64,000 nt of DNA, taken from NCBI GenBank assembly GCA_018398815.1, contig CM031607.1:86885370-86949369 (forward strand), read 5' to 3'. The position numbers and the translations under genes are program-made. Under the pieces are notes generated by a model, which searched no databases, was not told the origin of the DNA, and worked only from the letters and a program-made list of their open reading frames with translations. Position 1 is the first letter of the stretch. Each line of letters begins with the position of its first letter. This DNA is from Conus ventricosus (Eukaryota; Mollusca; Gastropoda; Neogastropoda; Conidae). This document shows, piece after piece, positions 35,268-44,645 of the stretch.

Positions 35268-37058
35268 TTAATAGTCATAGTCCTTCAAATAGGTTGGTGG
35301 TCTCCGGTTTCGGGTTGGCCTTCGGGGTGTTGCTGCAAGTTGGGTCAAGGGCAGGTCCCGTTGGCTTTGGGCAGGTGTTGCAACTGGTCCCTGGGGTGGT
35401 GTCGTTGACGTTCCCTCTGTTGCAGGTCTGCTTTCCCCAGGTTCAGGAGGGTCCGGTGCACGTGGTACGGGCGATGTTGTGGCACAGGGTCGGACATCAG
35501 GAAAGGGGGGTGAGCGGGGGACAGGCATGAAGGCACCATGGATGGGCGGTGCATCCAGGGACAGGGGGTTGTTTGGCAGATGCATTTTCCGGGTCATCCG
35601 CCGATTTCTGCGGACAAGTCCCCCATCAGAGGTCTTGATGATGAAGCTTCTGGGAGCCTCATGCTGCTTGATGACGGTGCCCTCTTTCTGCAGGTCAGGG
35701 ACCCACACATTAACGCCGGGGAACAAGTCTTCAGGAGCAACAACGTTGTGTCGTCTGTTATAGTCCGCCGTCATCTTCTCCCGGTACTCCTTCTCCTTCC
35801 TTTTCAGGATGTTGATGTCAGGGGTCTGGGGCAGGAGGGACTCCGAGGTGCAGGGGACACGAGTTTTGAGGCGGCGTCCCATGCTCAGCTGAGCAGGGGA
35901 GAAACCATTGGCCAAGGGGGTGTTGCGGTACATGAGGAGGCCAAGGTATTCGTCATCACACTTCTTCATGAGGTTCTTGATGGTCTGCACGGCACGTTCA
36001 ACTTCGCCGTTGGACTGGGGGTAGTGGGGTGAGGATGTCACATGATCAAATCCCCAGGTTGTGGCGAAGGATGCGAAGTCGGAAGAGGCGAACTGGGGGC
36101 CGTTGTCCGTGACAAGGATGTCTGGGATACCGTGGCGGCTGAAGACTTTCTTTAGCCTGGCAATTGTCACCTCTGCTGTGGTGCTGTTGGGGATCAGAGT
36201 AATCTCGACGTCTCTCGAGTAGTAGTCAATTACCAGGAGATATATTTTTCCGTCATGGTGGAAGAAGTCAGCAGCAGCTCTCTGCCATGGTCGGTCTGGA
36301 AACGGGGTCCCCCTCATGGGTTCTGTCCTGGCTTTGCGATGTTTGGTGCATTCTGGGCAAGTTTTGACCATCGCTTCGATGTCCTTGGTTATGGACGGCC
36401 ACCACACGCTGTTGCAGGCGTTCTCCTTTGTCTTCAGTATGCCCTGGTGGCCGTCGTGCAGATGGCTCAGGATATCATGCCTCAGGGATGACGGAATCAC
36501 CAATCGTTGTCCCTTCATGAGCAGTCCATCATGAACAGTCAAGTTTCCAGCTTCAGCCTTGTACTGCTTGGTGGCTTTGTTCAGCTGCTGCTTGTCGGGC
36601 CAGCCGTTGGTGACGTAGTGCATCACGATGCGGAGAGTGTCATCCTTCTTCAGTTCCGCTCTGATCTGTGCCAGCCTGTGGTCCGAAGCAGGTATTGTAT
36701 ATAGGACGGCATTGAGGTACACCTCGACCAGTTCTGTGAAGTCACCGTCTGGCAAGTCGTTGGCATCTTGGGGTGCTCTGGACAACGCATCAGCGGTGTG
36801 GAGTTCCTTGCCCGGGACATGGTGGATGGTGAAGCTGAAACGTAGCAGACGCATCCGGAAGCGCTGGACACGAACGGGCAGTTCGTCAATGAGTTTGGTA
36901 GAGAGCAGTGGCACCAGGGGTTTGTGGTCGGTCTCTACATGAAAGTCTTTGCCGATCAGGAGGTCAGCCCAATGTTCTAGGCTCCACACAATTGCAAGGG
37001 CTTCTTTCTCTATCTGGGCGTATCGTTTTCTCCGTCTTTGTGAGAGATCTGCTGGCAT
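35268..37058 (-). CDS. pol, second part: RNase H C-terminus and integrase of the young Ty3 element
   Basis: This 596-codon open frame overlaps the end of the gag-pol frame in another phase. True homology starts near 37031 with KRYAQIEKEALAIVWSLEHW (RNase H), followed by VETDHKPLVPLLS and PGKELHTADALSRAP. Integrase has the zinc domain (HLHDGHQGILKTKE...CPECTKH), then the core with ILVTDNGPQFASSDF and PHYPQSNGEVERAVQTI carrying the catalytic acidic residues, and a C-terminal region ending in a proline-rich tail (PRRPTRNRRPPTYLKDYDY). Integrase inserts the cDNA into the host genome. The domain is complete. It would be fused to the upstream frame if one base near 37032 were absent. Confidence 0.95.
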   Translation of the reverse strand: MPADLSQRRRKRYAQIEKEALAIVWSLEHWADLLIGKDFHVETDHKPLVPLLSTKLIDELPVRVQRFRMRLLRFSFTIHHVPGKELHTADALSRAPQDANDLPDGDFTELVEVYLNAVLYTIPASDHRLAQIRAELKKDDTLRIVMHYVTNGWPDKQQLNKATKQYKAEAGNLTVHDGLLMKGQRLVIPSSLRHDILSHLHDGHQGILKTKENACNSVWWPSITKDIEAMVKTCPECTKHRKARTEPMRGTPFPDRPWQRAAADFFHHDGKIYLLVIDYYSRDVEITLIPNSTTAEVTIARLKKVFSRHGIPDILVTDNGPQFASSDFASFATTWGFDHVTSSPHYPQSNGEVERAVQTIKNLMKKCDDEYLGLLMYRNTPLANGFSPAQLSMGRRLKTRVPCTSESLLPQTPDINILKRKEKEYREKMTADYNRRHNVVAPEDLFPGVNVWVPDLQKEGTVIKQHEAPRSFIIKTSDGGLVRRNRRMTRKMHLPNNPLSLDAPPIHGAFMPVPRSPPFPDVRPCATTSPVPRAPDPPEPGESRPATEGTSTTPPQGPVATPAQSQRDLPLTQLAATPRRPTRNRRPPTYLKDYDY

Positions 37059-39471
37059 ACGCGACAGGTTTCATGTGTCCATCGTTCTGACGCTGTAGTA
37101 GGACTGCGCCGAGGCCGAAACTGCTGGAGTCTGCTGAGACGACTGTGTCCCGCTCTGGGTGGTAGAGAGCAAGTGTCTCAGATGAGGTCAGGTCCTCCTT
37201 GAGGGAGTCGAAGGCCTGCTGCTGGTCTGGGCCCCAGGTCCATGCAACGTCTTTGCGTAGTAGGTCCCTCAGCGGTTTGGATTTGTCGGCAAGGTTTGGC
37301 ACGAATTTCATAAGCTGGTTGACCATGCCCAGGAATCGCCTGACATCGCCAATGTTCTCTGGCTGTCTCATCTCCACGATGGCCTTGACTTTGGCAGGGT
37401 CCTTCCTCACGCCGTTTGAGTCGATGATCTGACCCAAGTATTCAAGCTGTGTTTTTGCGAACTCAAACTTCTCTAGGTTGAGGGTGAGGCCAGCTTGGGA
37501 CAGCCTGTCCAGGACCTTCCGCAGTCTTGTATCATGTTCTGACTTGTCCCTACCAAACACAAGAATGTCATCCATATGGCACACAACTCCGGCAAGTCCC
37601 TGCAGGATTGTGTCCATCTTCTTTTGGAAGTATTCTGGAGCTGAGGAAATCCCATATGGTAATCTTAGGAATTTGAAGCGTCCGAAGGGTGTGATGAATG
37701 TTGTGAGCTTGGAACTCTCATCATCCAGCTGGATCTGGTGGAAGCCTGAATTGGCGTCGAGTTTGGTGAAGACTTTCCCCTCAGATATCTTGCTGAGTGT
37801 CTCTTCCACTGCTGGCATGGCATAGACTTCCCTCTTCACGCTGTTGTTGAGTCGAGTCAAGTCCACGCAGATACGTACATTGCCGTTGGTCTTTGGTACG
37901 ACGACTATTGGGCTACACCAGTCCGTCGGGTGGTCCACTGGTACAATGACGTTGTTCTCAACCATCTTGTTCAGCTCAGCTTCCACCTTCTTTAGTAGTG
38001 GGACCGGGACACGACGAGGAACTGACTGTGAGAAGGGCTTTGAATTGTCTTTGAGGAGGATGGTCTGTTCTCCCTCAAGCCTCCTAAGTCCTCTGAAGAG
38101 TCTGGGGAACCGTCGTCGAACATCGTCGATAGATGTGAAGGTGGTATGTGTAGGATCAGTGGCTGCCGAGTCAGGCTGCTCCCTCCGTGATGAATGTTGG
38201 CGTTCTGCTGTGGGTGTCGTACGTATGGCGCGTATGGTAAAGGCTCCAGGGATGTCATGGATCAATCCGAGTTTCTGGATTGCTGGCATCCCGAGGAGGA
38301 GTTTTGAAGTCTGGGCGACGTACACCTTCTCCCATATCTGGGTGCAACCATGGGCAAGTTTGATGTAGGCGAATCCTATGACATCCAGTGGCTGGTCGCC
38401 TGGGCCAAGAAGACGGCGATCTGGAGGTCGAAGCTGACCGAAGGCTGGTTTGAAGACGTTGGCTGGCATCACAGAGACCTGGGCGCCAGTGTCGATGCAC
38501 CAAGTAAAGTCCAGCGAGCCAATTTTCAGCTTGATGTGCCATCCTGGGTCGGTGCCAGATGGGTGCTTGTCATGCACTCCACCAATGAAGTATCCATCTT
38601 CATCCTGGTCTGACAGCTCATCTTGTTGGACTTCCTTCACGGACGCCGAACTCCTGCAGATGACAGCGAAATGTCCCCTCTTGTTGCACTTTCTGCAAAT
38701 GCTTCTTGCTGCTGGGCAGTTGGCCTTGCCAATGGGGTGTTTTCTGTCGCAGTATCCGCAGTTGTTAGGGGTGCTTTGCCCTCCAGGAGTTGTTGCCTGG
38801 CCACTTCTTTGTCGTGGAGGCCCGCGTCTCTCTCCATCCAGACCAGGTCTCGCTCTCGACACTGCATCAACTGCAGCAGTTTTAGAGCTAGCAAGCTCGC
38901 TTCTCGTCATCTCTCTCATTGACAGTATCTCAACTGTCTTTTGTAGAGTCAGGCTTGCACCTATATCATACAGCTTCAGCTTGGCGGTGTCATCATGACA
39001 AGTGAAAACAAGCTTGTCCCTCACCATCATGTCTACCTCTCCGAATTTGCAGGCAGCCGCCTTTTCTCTCACCACTCGTTGCCAGGACTCAAAGTTCTGC
39101 CCTGGTTCCCTCTGCAGGTGAAGCCAGAACTGTTCCCTGAGCATCAGCTGGGGATCGCGCTGGTGAAAATATTGGTCGAACTTGGCTAGCACTGTGGTGT
39201 AGTTGGACTTGTCCTCTGCTGGCAGAGGGTTGTCTACATCGACTGGATTAGGTCTTTCCCCCAAGAAAACAAAGTTAGAGTAGATCTCGAGGCCGTCATC
39301 GCCAATATGATGAAGCAAAAGGCCTACCTTGATACTGTCCGTCTTCTCTGCTGCTCCTGTGGCTTGCAGGAAGATGTCGAACTTGAGTTTCCACTTTTTC
39401 CACGCCGCACTCGGATTACCGCCGCCAACGCTCAACGGGTCGGGCGATCGAATGTATAGATTATCTGCCAT
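36964..39471 (-). CDS. gag-pol, first part: Gag, protease, reverse transcriptase, start of RNase H
   Basis: 835 codons starting at ATG 39471, 23 bases after the primer-binding site. Residues about 1-230 are gag. Two CCHC-type zinc knuckles follow (CGYCDRKHPIGKANC and CRKCNKRGHFAVIC, about 237-275). The aspartic protease has WCIDTGAQVSVMP. Reverse transcriptase shows VRICVDLTRLNNSVKRE, FTKLDANSGFHQIQL, LRLPYGISSAPEYFQKKM and the catalytic HMDDILVFG. RNase H begins with VVSADSSSFGLGAVLLQ. The frame then goes wrong after SRSLTKTEK, where an A run is one base too long; the rest of pol lies in the next frame (35268-37058). All catalytic motifs before that are intact. Confidence 0.97.
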   Translation of the reverse strand: MADNLYIRSPDPLSVGGGNPSAAWKKWKLKFDIFLQATGAAEKTDSIKVGLLLHHIGDDGLEIYSNFVFLGERPNPVDVDNPLPAEDKSNYTTVLAKFDQYFHQRDPQLMLREQFWLHLQREPGQNFESWQRVVREKAAACKFGEVDMMVRDKLVFTCHDDTAKLKLYDIGASLTLQKTVEILSMREMTRSELASSKTAAVDAVSRARPGLDGERRGPPRQRSGQATTPGGQSTPNNCGYCDRKHPIGKANCPAARSICRKCNKRGHFAVICRSSASVKEVQQDELSDQDEDGYFIGGVHDKHPSGTDPGWHIKLKIGSLDFTWCIDTGAQVSVMPANVFKPAFGQLRPPDRRLLGPGDQPLDVIGFAYIKLAHGCTQIWEKVYVAQTSKLLLGMPAIQKLGLIHDIPGAFTIRAIRTTPTAERQHSSRREQPDSAATDPTHTTFTSIDDVRRRFPRLFRGLRRLEGEQTILLKDNSKPFSQSVPRRVPVPLLKKVEAELNKMVENNVIVPVDHPTDWCSPIVVVPKTNGNVRICVDLTRLNNSVKREVYAMPAVEETLSKISEGKVFTKLDANSGFHQIQLDDESSKLTTFITPFGRFKFLRLPYGISSAPEYFQKKMDTILQGLAGVVCHMDDILVFGRDKSEHDTRLRKVLDRLSQAGLTLNLEKFEFAKTQLEYLGQIIDSNGVRKDPAKVKAIVEMRQPENIGDVRRFLGMVNQLMKFVPNLADKSKPLRDLLRKDVAWTWGPDQQQAFDSLKEDLTSSETLALYHPERDTVVSADSSSFGLGAVLLQRQNDGHMKPVAYASRSLTKTEKTIRPDRERSPCNCVEPRTLG

Positions 39472-39493
39472 GATGTAGAAGAGGTTCGTTTAG

Positions 39494-39505
39494 CTTCTGA
39501 CACCA
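39494..39505 (-). other. Primer-binding site, tRNA-Leu type
   Basis: The minus strand TGGTGTCAGAAG starts immediately after the 5' LTR. It is complementary to the 3' end of animal tRNA-Leu (CAA type) with its CCA, as remembered. A different Leu isoacceptor is used by element 1 at 657. Confidence 0.75.
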
Positions 39506-39656
39506 TCTACTGTATCGGATGTACAAAGGAAGGAATGTTTTAGAGGGATACTCGCAGGCACACGAAAACAAAGGCAGACGACATTGTTGTGTTCCAACCG
39601 GAAGCCTCTCGACTTTTCGTCTTATTACCCAAAAGCCAGTGAATGAACATGCTACA
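39506..39656 (-). repeat. 5' LTR of the young Ty3 element
   Basis: Identical to 34966-35116. At 151 bp it is short for an LTR that must hold promoter and polyadenylation signal. Confidence 0.95.
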
Positions 39657-39933
39657 GTTACAGCAACCCTCCATCTATCTAATCTTAATTTTGTTTTGAT
39701 CCTTCCCCTTAAATCCCCCCCCACACACACACACCTTTTTTTTATTTTTTTTATCATTATCTATCCACCATTACCACAACCATCACAAAGATATCATACC
39801 ATCCTAATAAACTAGACACACAACCCTATCATATCACACACACACACACCTCCCCTGACGCAACCCCCCCCCCCCCCCCCCCCCTCTGTTTCCTCTCCCA
39901 TAATCCCCCTGGCCTCATGTCATTTCCGCCTTC

Positions 39934-41152
39934 TTCTCTTCTTCCTAAAATACTGGTTCACTCAAAAATGAGTAGGTCACCAGCGCGCATGTTAAAAAGT
40001 AAAATAAAATAACATAAAATAGTGCGACTCAGACTGTTGGCCCTGGAGCAAATTTGGCAACAAGGGGTCGCACTCGATATTCAAGAAGTTAAAAGCAATG
40101 GCCAAATTCAGGCCCAGTTAACAGTAAAATATCAGGGGAAGTAAAAAATAGAAAAACATCAATATGCAGATCTCAAAACTGTTGTATCAATTTGTTTTTT
40201 AAAAGAGATTGCATTTGTGGCAATCTTGATGGCACCCGGCAGTGAGTTCCACAGCCGTACAGAACTGGGATAAAAAGAATGTAAGTGGCTGTCAATATTT
40301 GATGCAGGTATGGTATAACACTGACCGCCACTCCTGGTGCTACTTTTATTCAATACTAGTTGTTCCATTGGAATATCAATTACTTTAGCTCTGCCTTTGA
40401 AAAAGGTGTTAAGTTTAATAAAAGCTCTTCTCTCTTCTAAGGGTTTCCATTCTAATTTCCTCATGTTCTTCCTAGTATTCCCCTTTTCTCTGATGTGGTT
40501 CCCAGTTACGAACCGTGCTGCTCTCTTCTGAATCTTTTCAAGGTTATCAATGTCCTTTAGATGGTAAGGATCCCAAACTGAGCAACCATATTCCAGTACT
40601 GGTCTAACCAGTGTTTTGTAGCAGTCGTCTTTAACCTTTTGGGGGCAGTCATTGATATTCCTGTGTAAGAAAGCTAAGATGTTATTTGCTTTCTTACATA
40701 CTAAATTGTAATGTTCTTTCCATTTGAGACGACTATCTATAATCACGCCTAAATATTTTGCAGCATTAGTTTCTTTAAGAATAGTATTATGGATAGAATA
40801 ATCTGATCTAATTAGTGAGCGTTTGTTACATATACGCAACACTTGGCACTTTTGAGGATGAAATTCCATTTTCCAAGTTCTTTCCCACTCTTGTAAAGCG
40901 TTTAGATCTTCTTGTAGAATGCGTGTATCATTCTTGCTTCTGATTGTTCTATATACTAAACTGTCATCTGCAAAAAGCCTTATAGTAGTTCCAGGAGAGA
41001 GATTTCTACTTATGTCATTTATATAAATTAAGAAAAACAAGGGCCCCAGAACAGTTCCCTGTGGTACACCTGACAAGACTGGTTTACAATGGGATGACGA
41101 CCCTTCCACAACAACTTTCTGCGTTCTCCCAACGAGGAATGATCTAGCCCAT
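39934..41152 (-). mobile_element. 5'-truncated LINE with intact reverse transcriptase C-terminal frame
   Basis: Comparison with the uninterrupted palindrome arm (34321-34340) places this insertion precisely between 39933 and 41153, with only TTC duplicated. On the minus strand it begins inside the reverse transcriptase and ends in a GAAGAAGAGAAGAA tail at 39934-39949. The 40150-39950 part is 3' UTR. Confidence 0.9.
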
Positions 41153-41157
41153 TTCAT
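40159..41157 (-). CDS. LINE ORF2 fragment: reverse transcriptase palm to C-terminus
   Basis: 332 uninterrupted codons. Motifs in order: SGVPQGTVLGPLFFLIYIND, the catalytic TTIRLFADDSLVYRTI, WKMEFHPQKCQVLRI, TNAAKYLGVIIDSRLKWKEH, YKTLVRPVLEYGCSVWDPY, LEKIQKRAARFVTGNHIREK and a C-terminal block with YPSSVRLWNSLPGAI. This is a Jockey/CR1-group reverse transcriptase. Endonuclease and the first RT motifs are missing through 5' truncation, and the apparent start codon is made at the junction with palindrome-arm DNA. The open frame suggests the insertion is recent. Confidence 0.93.
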   Translation of the reverse strand: MKWARSFLVGRTQKVVVEGSSSHCKPVLSGVPQGTVLGPLFFLIYINDISRNLSPGTTIRLFADDSLVYRTIRSKNDTRILQEDLNALQEWERTWKMEFHPQKCQVLRICNKRSLIRSDYSIHNTILKETNAAKYLGVIIDSRLKWKEHYNLVCKKANNILAFLHRNINDCPQKVKDDCYKTLVRPVLEYGCSVWDPYHLKDIDNLEKIQKRAARFVTGNHIREKGNTRKNMRKLEWKPLEERRAFIKLNTFFKGRAKVIDIPMEQLVLNKSSTRSGGQCYTIPASNIDSHLHSFYPSSVRLWNSLPGAIKIATNAISFKKQIDTTVLRSAY

Positions 41158-41402
41158 GGAGAATTACGGATAAGTCATTTTTCATTCCCCTTTTTTTTGT
41201 TTTTCGTAGTTTGTACTGTCCCACATGTTAAATGTGATTTATTTTTTCGCCTGATGAAGACCCAAGTGGTTGAAATGCATCGTGTCTTGTCTTGTGCTTT
41301 GTTTGTCAATGTCATTGGCGGTAAGTTCTAAAACTCTATTCCTGATCTTGCTTCGTTCGCCGCCTTCAGTCACTCCATTTTGAAAAAAGTTTAAAGACCA
41401 GG

Positions 41403-44400
41403 TATTTTCCACTGAGTTGGATCTTTATTAAGATGATGATAAATGTTGTATACACTATGCCTGACTTAAGCCATTGGGACTTTCATGAGAAAGTGATCCA
41501 AAAGCACATAAACGGATACTGATTATGAGGGCAAAAGGCTATTAGCCTATAGCCATACATTTCTGTGATTCTGTGGCGTATGGCCTTTGCTACGCAGGAA
41601 GTGACGACACTACAGGGAATCCCCTTCACGGCTGCGGAACCTTCGCCCGTGTTAGTCTCAAGATCTGTTTTGGTAAGGCAACTGAATGTTTGTATAGGCC
41701 TAGTACGAGCGTAAACGATTTTCTCAGATCTGACAATGACGCTGACAGGGCAGGACGTATGATCGCGGTTGGTTCACTGTTCGATCTCTGTCTCTGTTAG
41801 GCCATTTGATTTTGACACAAACGTGCGTCATTTGCTTCAGTTTGTCGATCGTTCCGGCACGTAAGTGAATGCAGTTTTATTACATTCTACAAAACGTCCC
41901 GTCAGATGCAGCTTCTGCTTCAAGATGCCGGCTACAGTGACGCACATATGTTGTGCATGTAAGATACAGGCGAGCTCGGAAGCGCTCCTCACTTGAGAAG
42001 TGTGTTTACTAACAGTCAGGAAAACCAAGCAGACGAACTGCAGCAGTACGATTAGGGACGGGTATCTCAGCTTGTAGTTTATTCATGAGTACCATTGTGC
42101 TGAGGGGGCAAGTGCTTGGACCTGCAGTTCATAGGAACCGTTTTGAAACAGTACTGTGACGGGCAGAGGACAGGGCCGGATGGCGGCGTCTGGCTTCGAG
42201 AGTGTCTCTCATCTCTCCTCTACGCCCATCATTGGCAAGAGAATGATGATGATGATGACTGTGACAGAACAGTCATTGTCAGTTACCTTCTTCCTCTTCT
42301 TCTTCTTCCGTAGAGCGACCACAATGAACATTCTGATTCTTTTGTCGCTATATTAGGAAGGGGGCCCACTGGTCAGCGTTCAGTGTTAAAAAAAACAAAA
42401 ACAAAACAAAATTCATTAACATGGCCAGTCTTGCTGCCACAGCCAGTCTTGCTGCCACCAAGACACATCATGTAGTTACAACAGTATTGACTGACGACTT
42501 CCACTACAGTACTGGTACTAGATAAGATAAGATAATGTTGTTTATAGCCCAGCCGACCGCAGAGGGCCACATCAGGGCTGGTACTGGTACTACTAGTAGT
42601 ATACAACTAGTACGGCTAGACTCAGTGTGACTGGAGATTTACAGAGTAAGAGTTGGCAAAAATCCTGACGGGCTCAAACAAGACCCACAGACCAGTGTCT
42701 GGACTGATCCGGTAAGGTGAAGTAGAGATGTGGGGAAAAGAAAAAGAAAAAAAGAAATTCACCAGATTGAAAAATGAACATCACCATCAGAAAAGAGAGA
42801 GAGAGATGGGTGCAAAAGGGTATCTGTGTCAGAAATCGGGGAAGAAAGTTACGAATTTTTAAGTGATTGAATTTTGGCTCCTTTTTTAAGTAGTTGAATA
42901 CACCTGAGGTCTGTGAGTGCAAAACAAAATCTCCCCAGAATGTGACCCCCAAATCTAAAGTTGTGACAGGTGAGGGTTAGGTGACATAAGGTGACAAGTT
43001 GGGTTTAGAGTTACATTATGGCCGTGCCATCCCCCAACTCGCCATCACAGCACTTCAAACCTTTGGAGCTAATTTTGAGGTTATGACTGTCATGTAGTTG
43101 CTCACTCTTCAGATACTGGCAAAAGTGAAAAAAAATCTACACCCATACACATTAAGGAGGACTAAGGAAGTCCAGTTCTTTGAATTTCATGTTGCTGAAG
43201 TTAGGGGCACTAGGGAACTTGCCTCCTCCTTTTGTGCTCCACACAAAATTAACTTGTAGTTATCTCTTTCGGCTATGCCATGCTACCTTCTTTTCTCTTC
43301 TTTCTTGGAGAAATCAAGGGCGATGACGTACTGTCGGGCCTTGCACACCATGGATAGCACATTAGCAGACACTTGCGCAGGTCAGTGAGGAATGGTATCA
43401 ACGCCAGATTTACATGTACCCTTTGGTAGAGTACATGTGCATGAATGTGCAGGGGTGCTTAAGTATGTATATAAGAACACTGAAAAGTAAAGGTAAACTC
43501 ATTAAGCCAGAATGCATGGGTTACAGCTATTTTTATTTTATTACAAGTCTGCATGCATGAGCATAAGAGTTTGGGTGATGCATCTTGAATTACTATAGTT
43601 ATTAATGATTAGGTCAGACTCTGAGTGCAAATGATTTTTCTGAAACTGATTTGTAGTGATAGTGACACTGACATAATATAATGTATCGGATGGATGGAAG
43701 CTTTTTGGCGTTTTGGTTAAAAGCTAGTTCATTACTGGTGATGCATTGCATCATGGAACGCTAACTTCATGCATTATGTATTGTAACAGAAGTTCCTCAT
43801 CTTCATACACTTTAAAGCAAACTGTGATTATACAATATCATGTTGTGCAAAGGCTTCTGTCTTTTGTCTTATTCCTTGGGCCAGCTGCAAATACTGCTGT
43901 TAACAAATGTGGCACAGTATGGTTGTGCGAGTGCACCTGCTGTGAAGCCTATGCTAATCCCCTCTGTTTGTTTCACACAGTCATTTTCCTTTTTTAATGA
44001 AGTGAAGAGCTCTACATTTCTGACTCATTGCCTCATCCACATAAATGTCAAGTGTTGAAGAGGATGGATTATGCTACCATTAATGTTACAGATCCATGCA
44101 AGAACAAGGTGTTAGTCTTACCCTTTTTGTGGAAACAAGAGGGTAATGATACAACCAGTCAGAATTTCAAGGGCAGTGGATTGAAGTGAAATAAATATTT
44201 TTGCTCTAAAAGTGTCAGAAGTTCCGTCGTGGACCTTTCACTCTCAGATGTTTATGTTGCAAGTTGAAAGCTTTTGAAGAGAGTTAAACATACTCTCATG
44301 ATTTGAGACACAAGCACAAAAAAGAAGAGGCCAAACTATTTTAGCAAGTGAGTGTTATCAGTATTTGTTTTAACTACTCACTGTTCGACACTGTTGTGCC

Positions 44401-44645
44401 TTGTGCTGTAGTGGCAAAAACTGTTCAAGTCTTGTGAGTTTGATGGAGTCATAAATGATCTGTAAACTGCGCACCTCTGTGTCAAATATCAGTGCCTGAT
44501 CAGACTTCTGAAAAATAATACATCAAACGTACGGAAATCAAATGTTTCATTTATTCTCAAGTGTTGGTGTCAGTTGTACACTGAGTCATGCGCCTAGGAT
44601 TGATCTCATGATCTGAATGGGTTGTTTGCACTGATATCATTGATT
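41403..44645. other. Unassigned DNA (about 3.2 kb)
   Basis: The first bases continue the interrupted LINE 3' end. After that no gene, LTR or TIR was recognised. Short simple repeats occur (GAT at 42244-42258, TTC at about 42290-42310), plus the SINE-like fragment at 42521-42578. Confidence 0.5.
42521..42578 (-). mobile_element. SINE-like 3' tail fragment
   Basis: On the minus strand, CCTGATGTGG...GCGGT.GGCTGG...AACA followed by TTATC repeats matches 62749-62804. Two dispersed copies with the same pentanucleotide tail suggest the 3' end of a short retroposon. No RNA polymerase III promoter boxes were seen in either copy. Confidence 0.5.

Larger units (their letters stand above)
34966..39656 (-). 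mobile_element. Young, nearly intact Ty3/gypsy retrotransposon (minus strand)
   Basis: Identical 151-bp LTRs at 34966-35116 and 39506-39656, a perfect 5-base target duplication GTTAC (34961-34965 and 39657-39661), a primer-binding site, a polypurine tract, and a gag-pol polyprotein interrupted by a single one-base frameshift. Total 4.69 kb. The insertion site is in the right arm of the palindrome; the uninterrupted site survives in the left arm at about 34612-34616. Identical LTRs imply recent insertion. Confidence 0.97.
34130..41384. mobile_element. Fold-back (palindromic) element, right arm split by two later insertions
   Basis: The left arm 34130-34787 is the inverted copy of a right arm now in three pieces: 34790-34965, 39662-39933 and 41153-41349. 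The arms meet at a 2-base loop (34788-34789; GTGTGCCCA/TGGGCACAC). Each arm is about 660 bp and nearly identical apart from microsatellite and homopolymer lengths (G run 34375-34402 against C run about 39867-39884). The right end carries a terminal sequence (41360-41384) related to the TIR of the element at 11214-12162; the corresponding left terminus is missing. LINE sequence AAAAAGTTTAAAGA flanks both outer edges (34120-34133 and 41384-41397), as a target duplication would. Confidence 0.8.

Noticed and set aside
35294..38998. Plus-strand frames of 60-182 codons across the young Ty3 element
   Set aside because: All are antisense shadows of the well-supported minus-strand gag-pol.
34130..41349. 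Long inverted repeats as LTRs of a large inverted provirus
   Set aside because: The arms meet at a 2-base loop with no internal region and end in a TIR-type terminus; the only LTRs inside belong to a separate later insertion.
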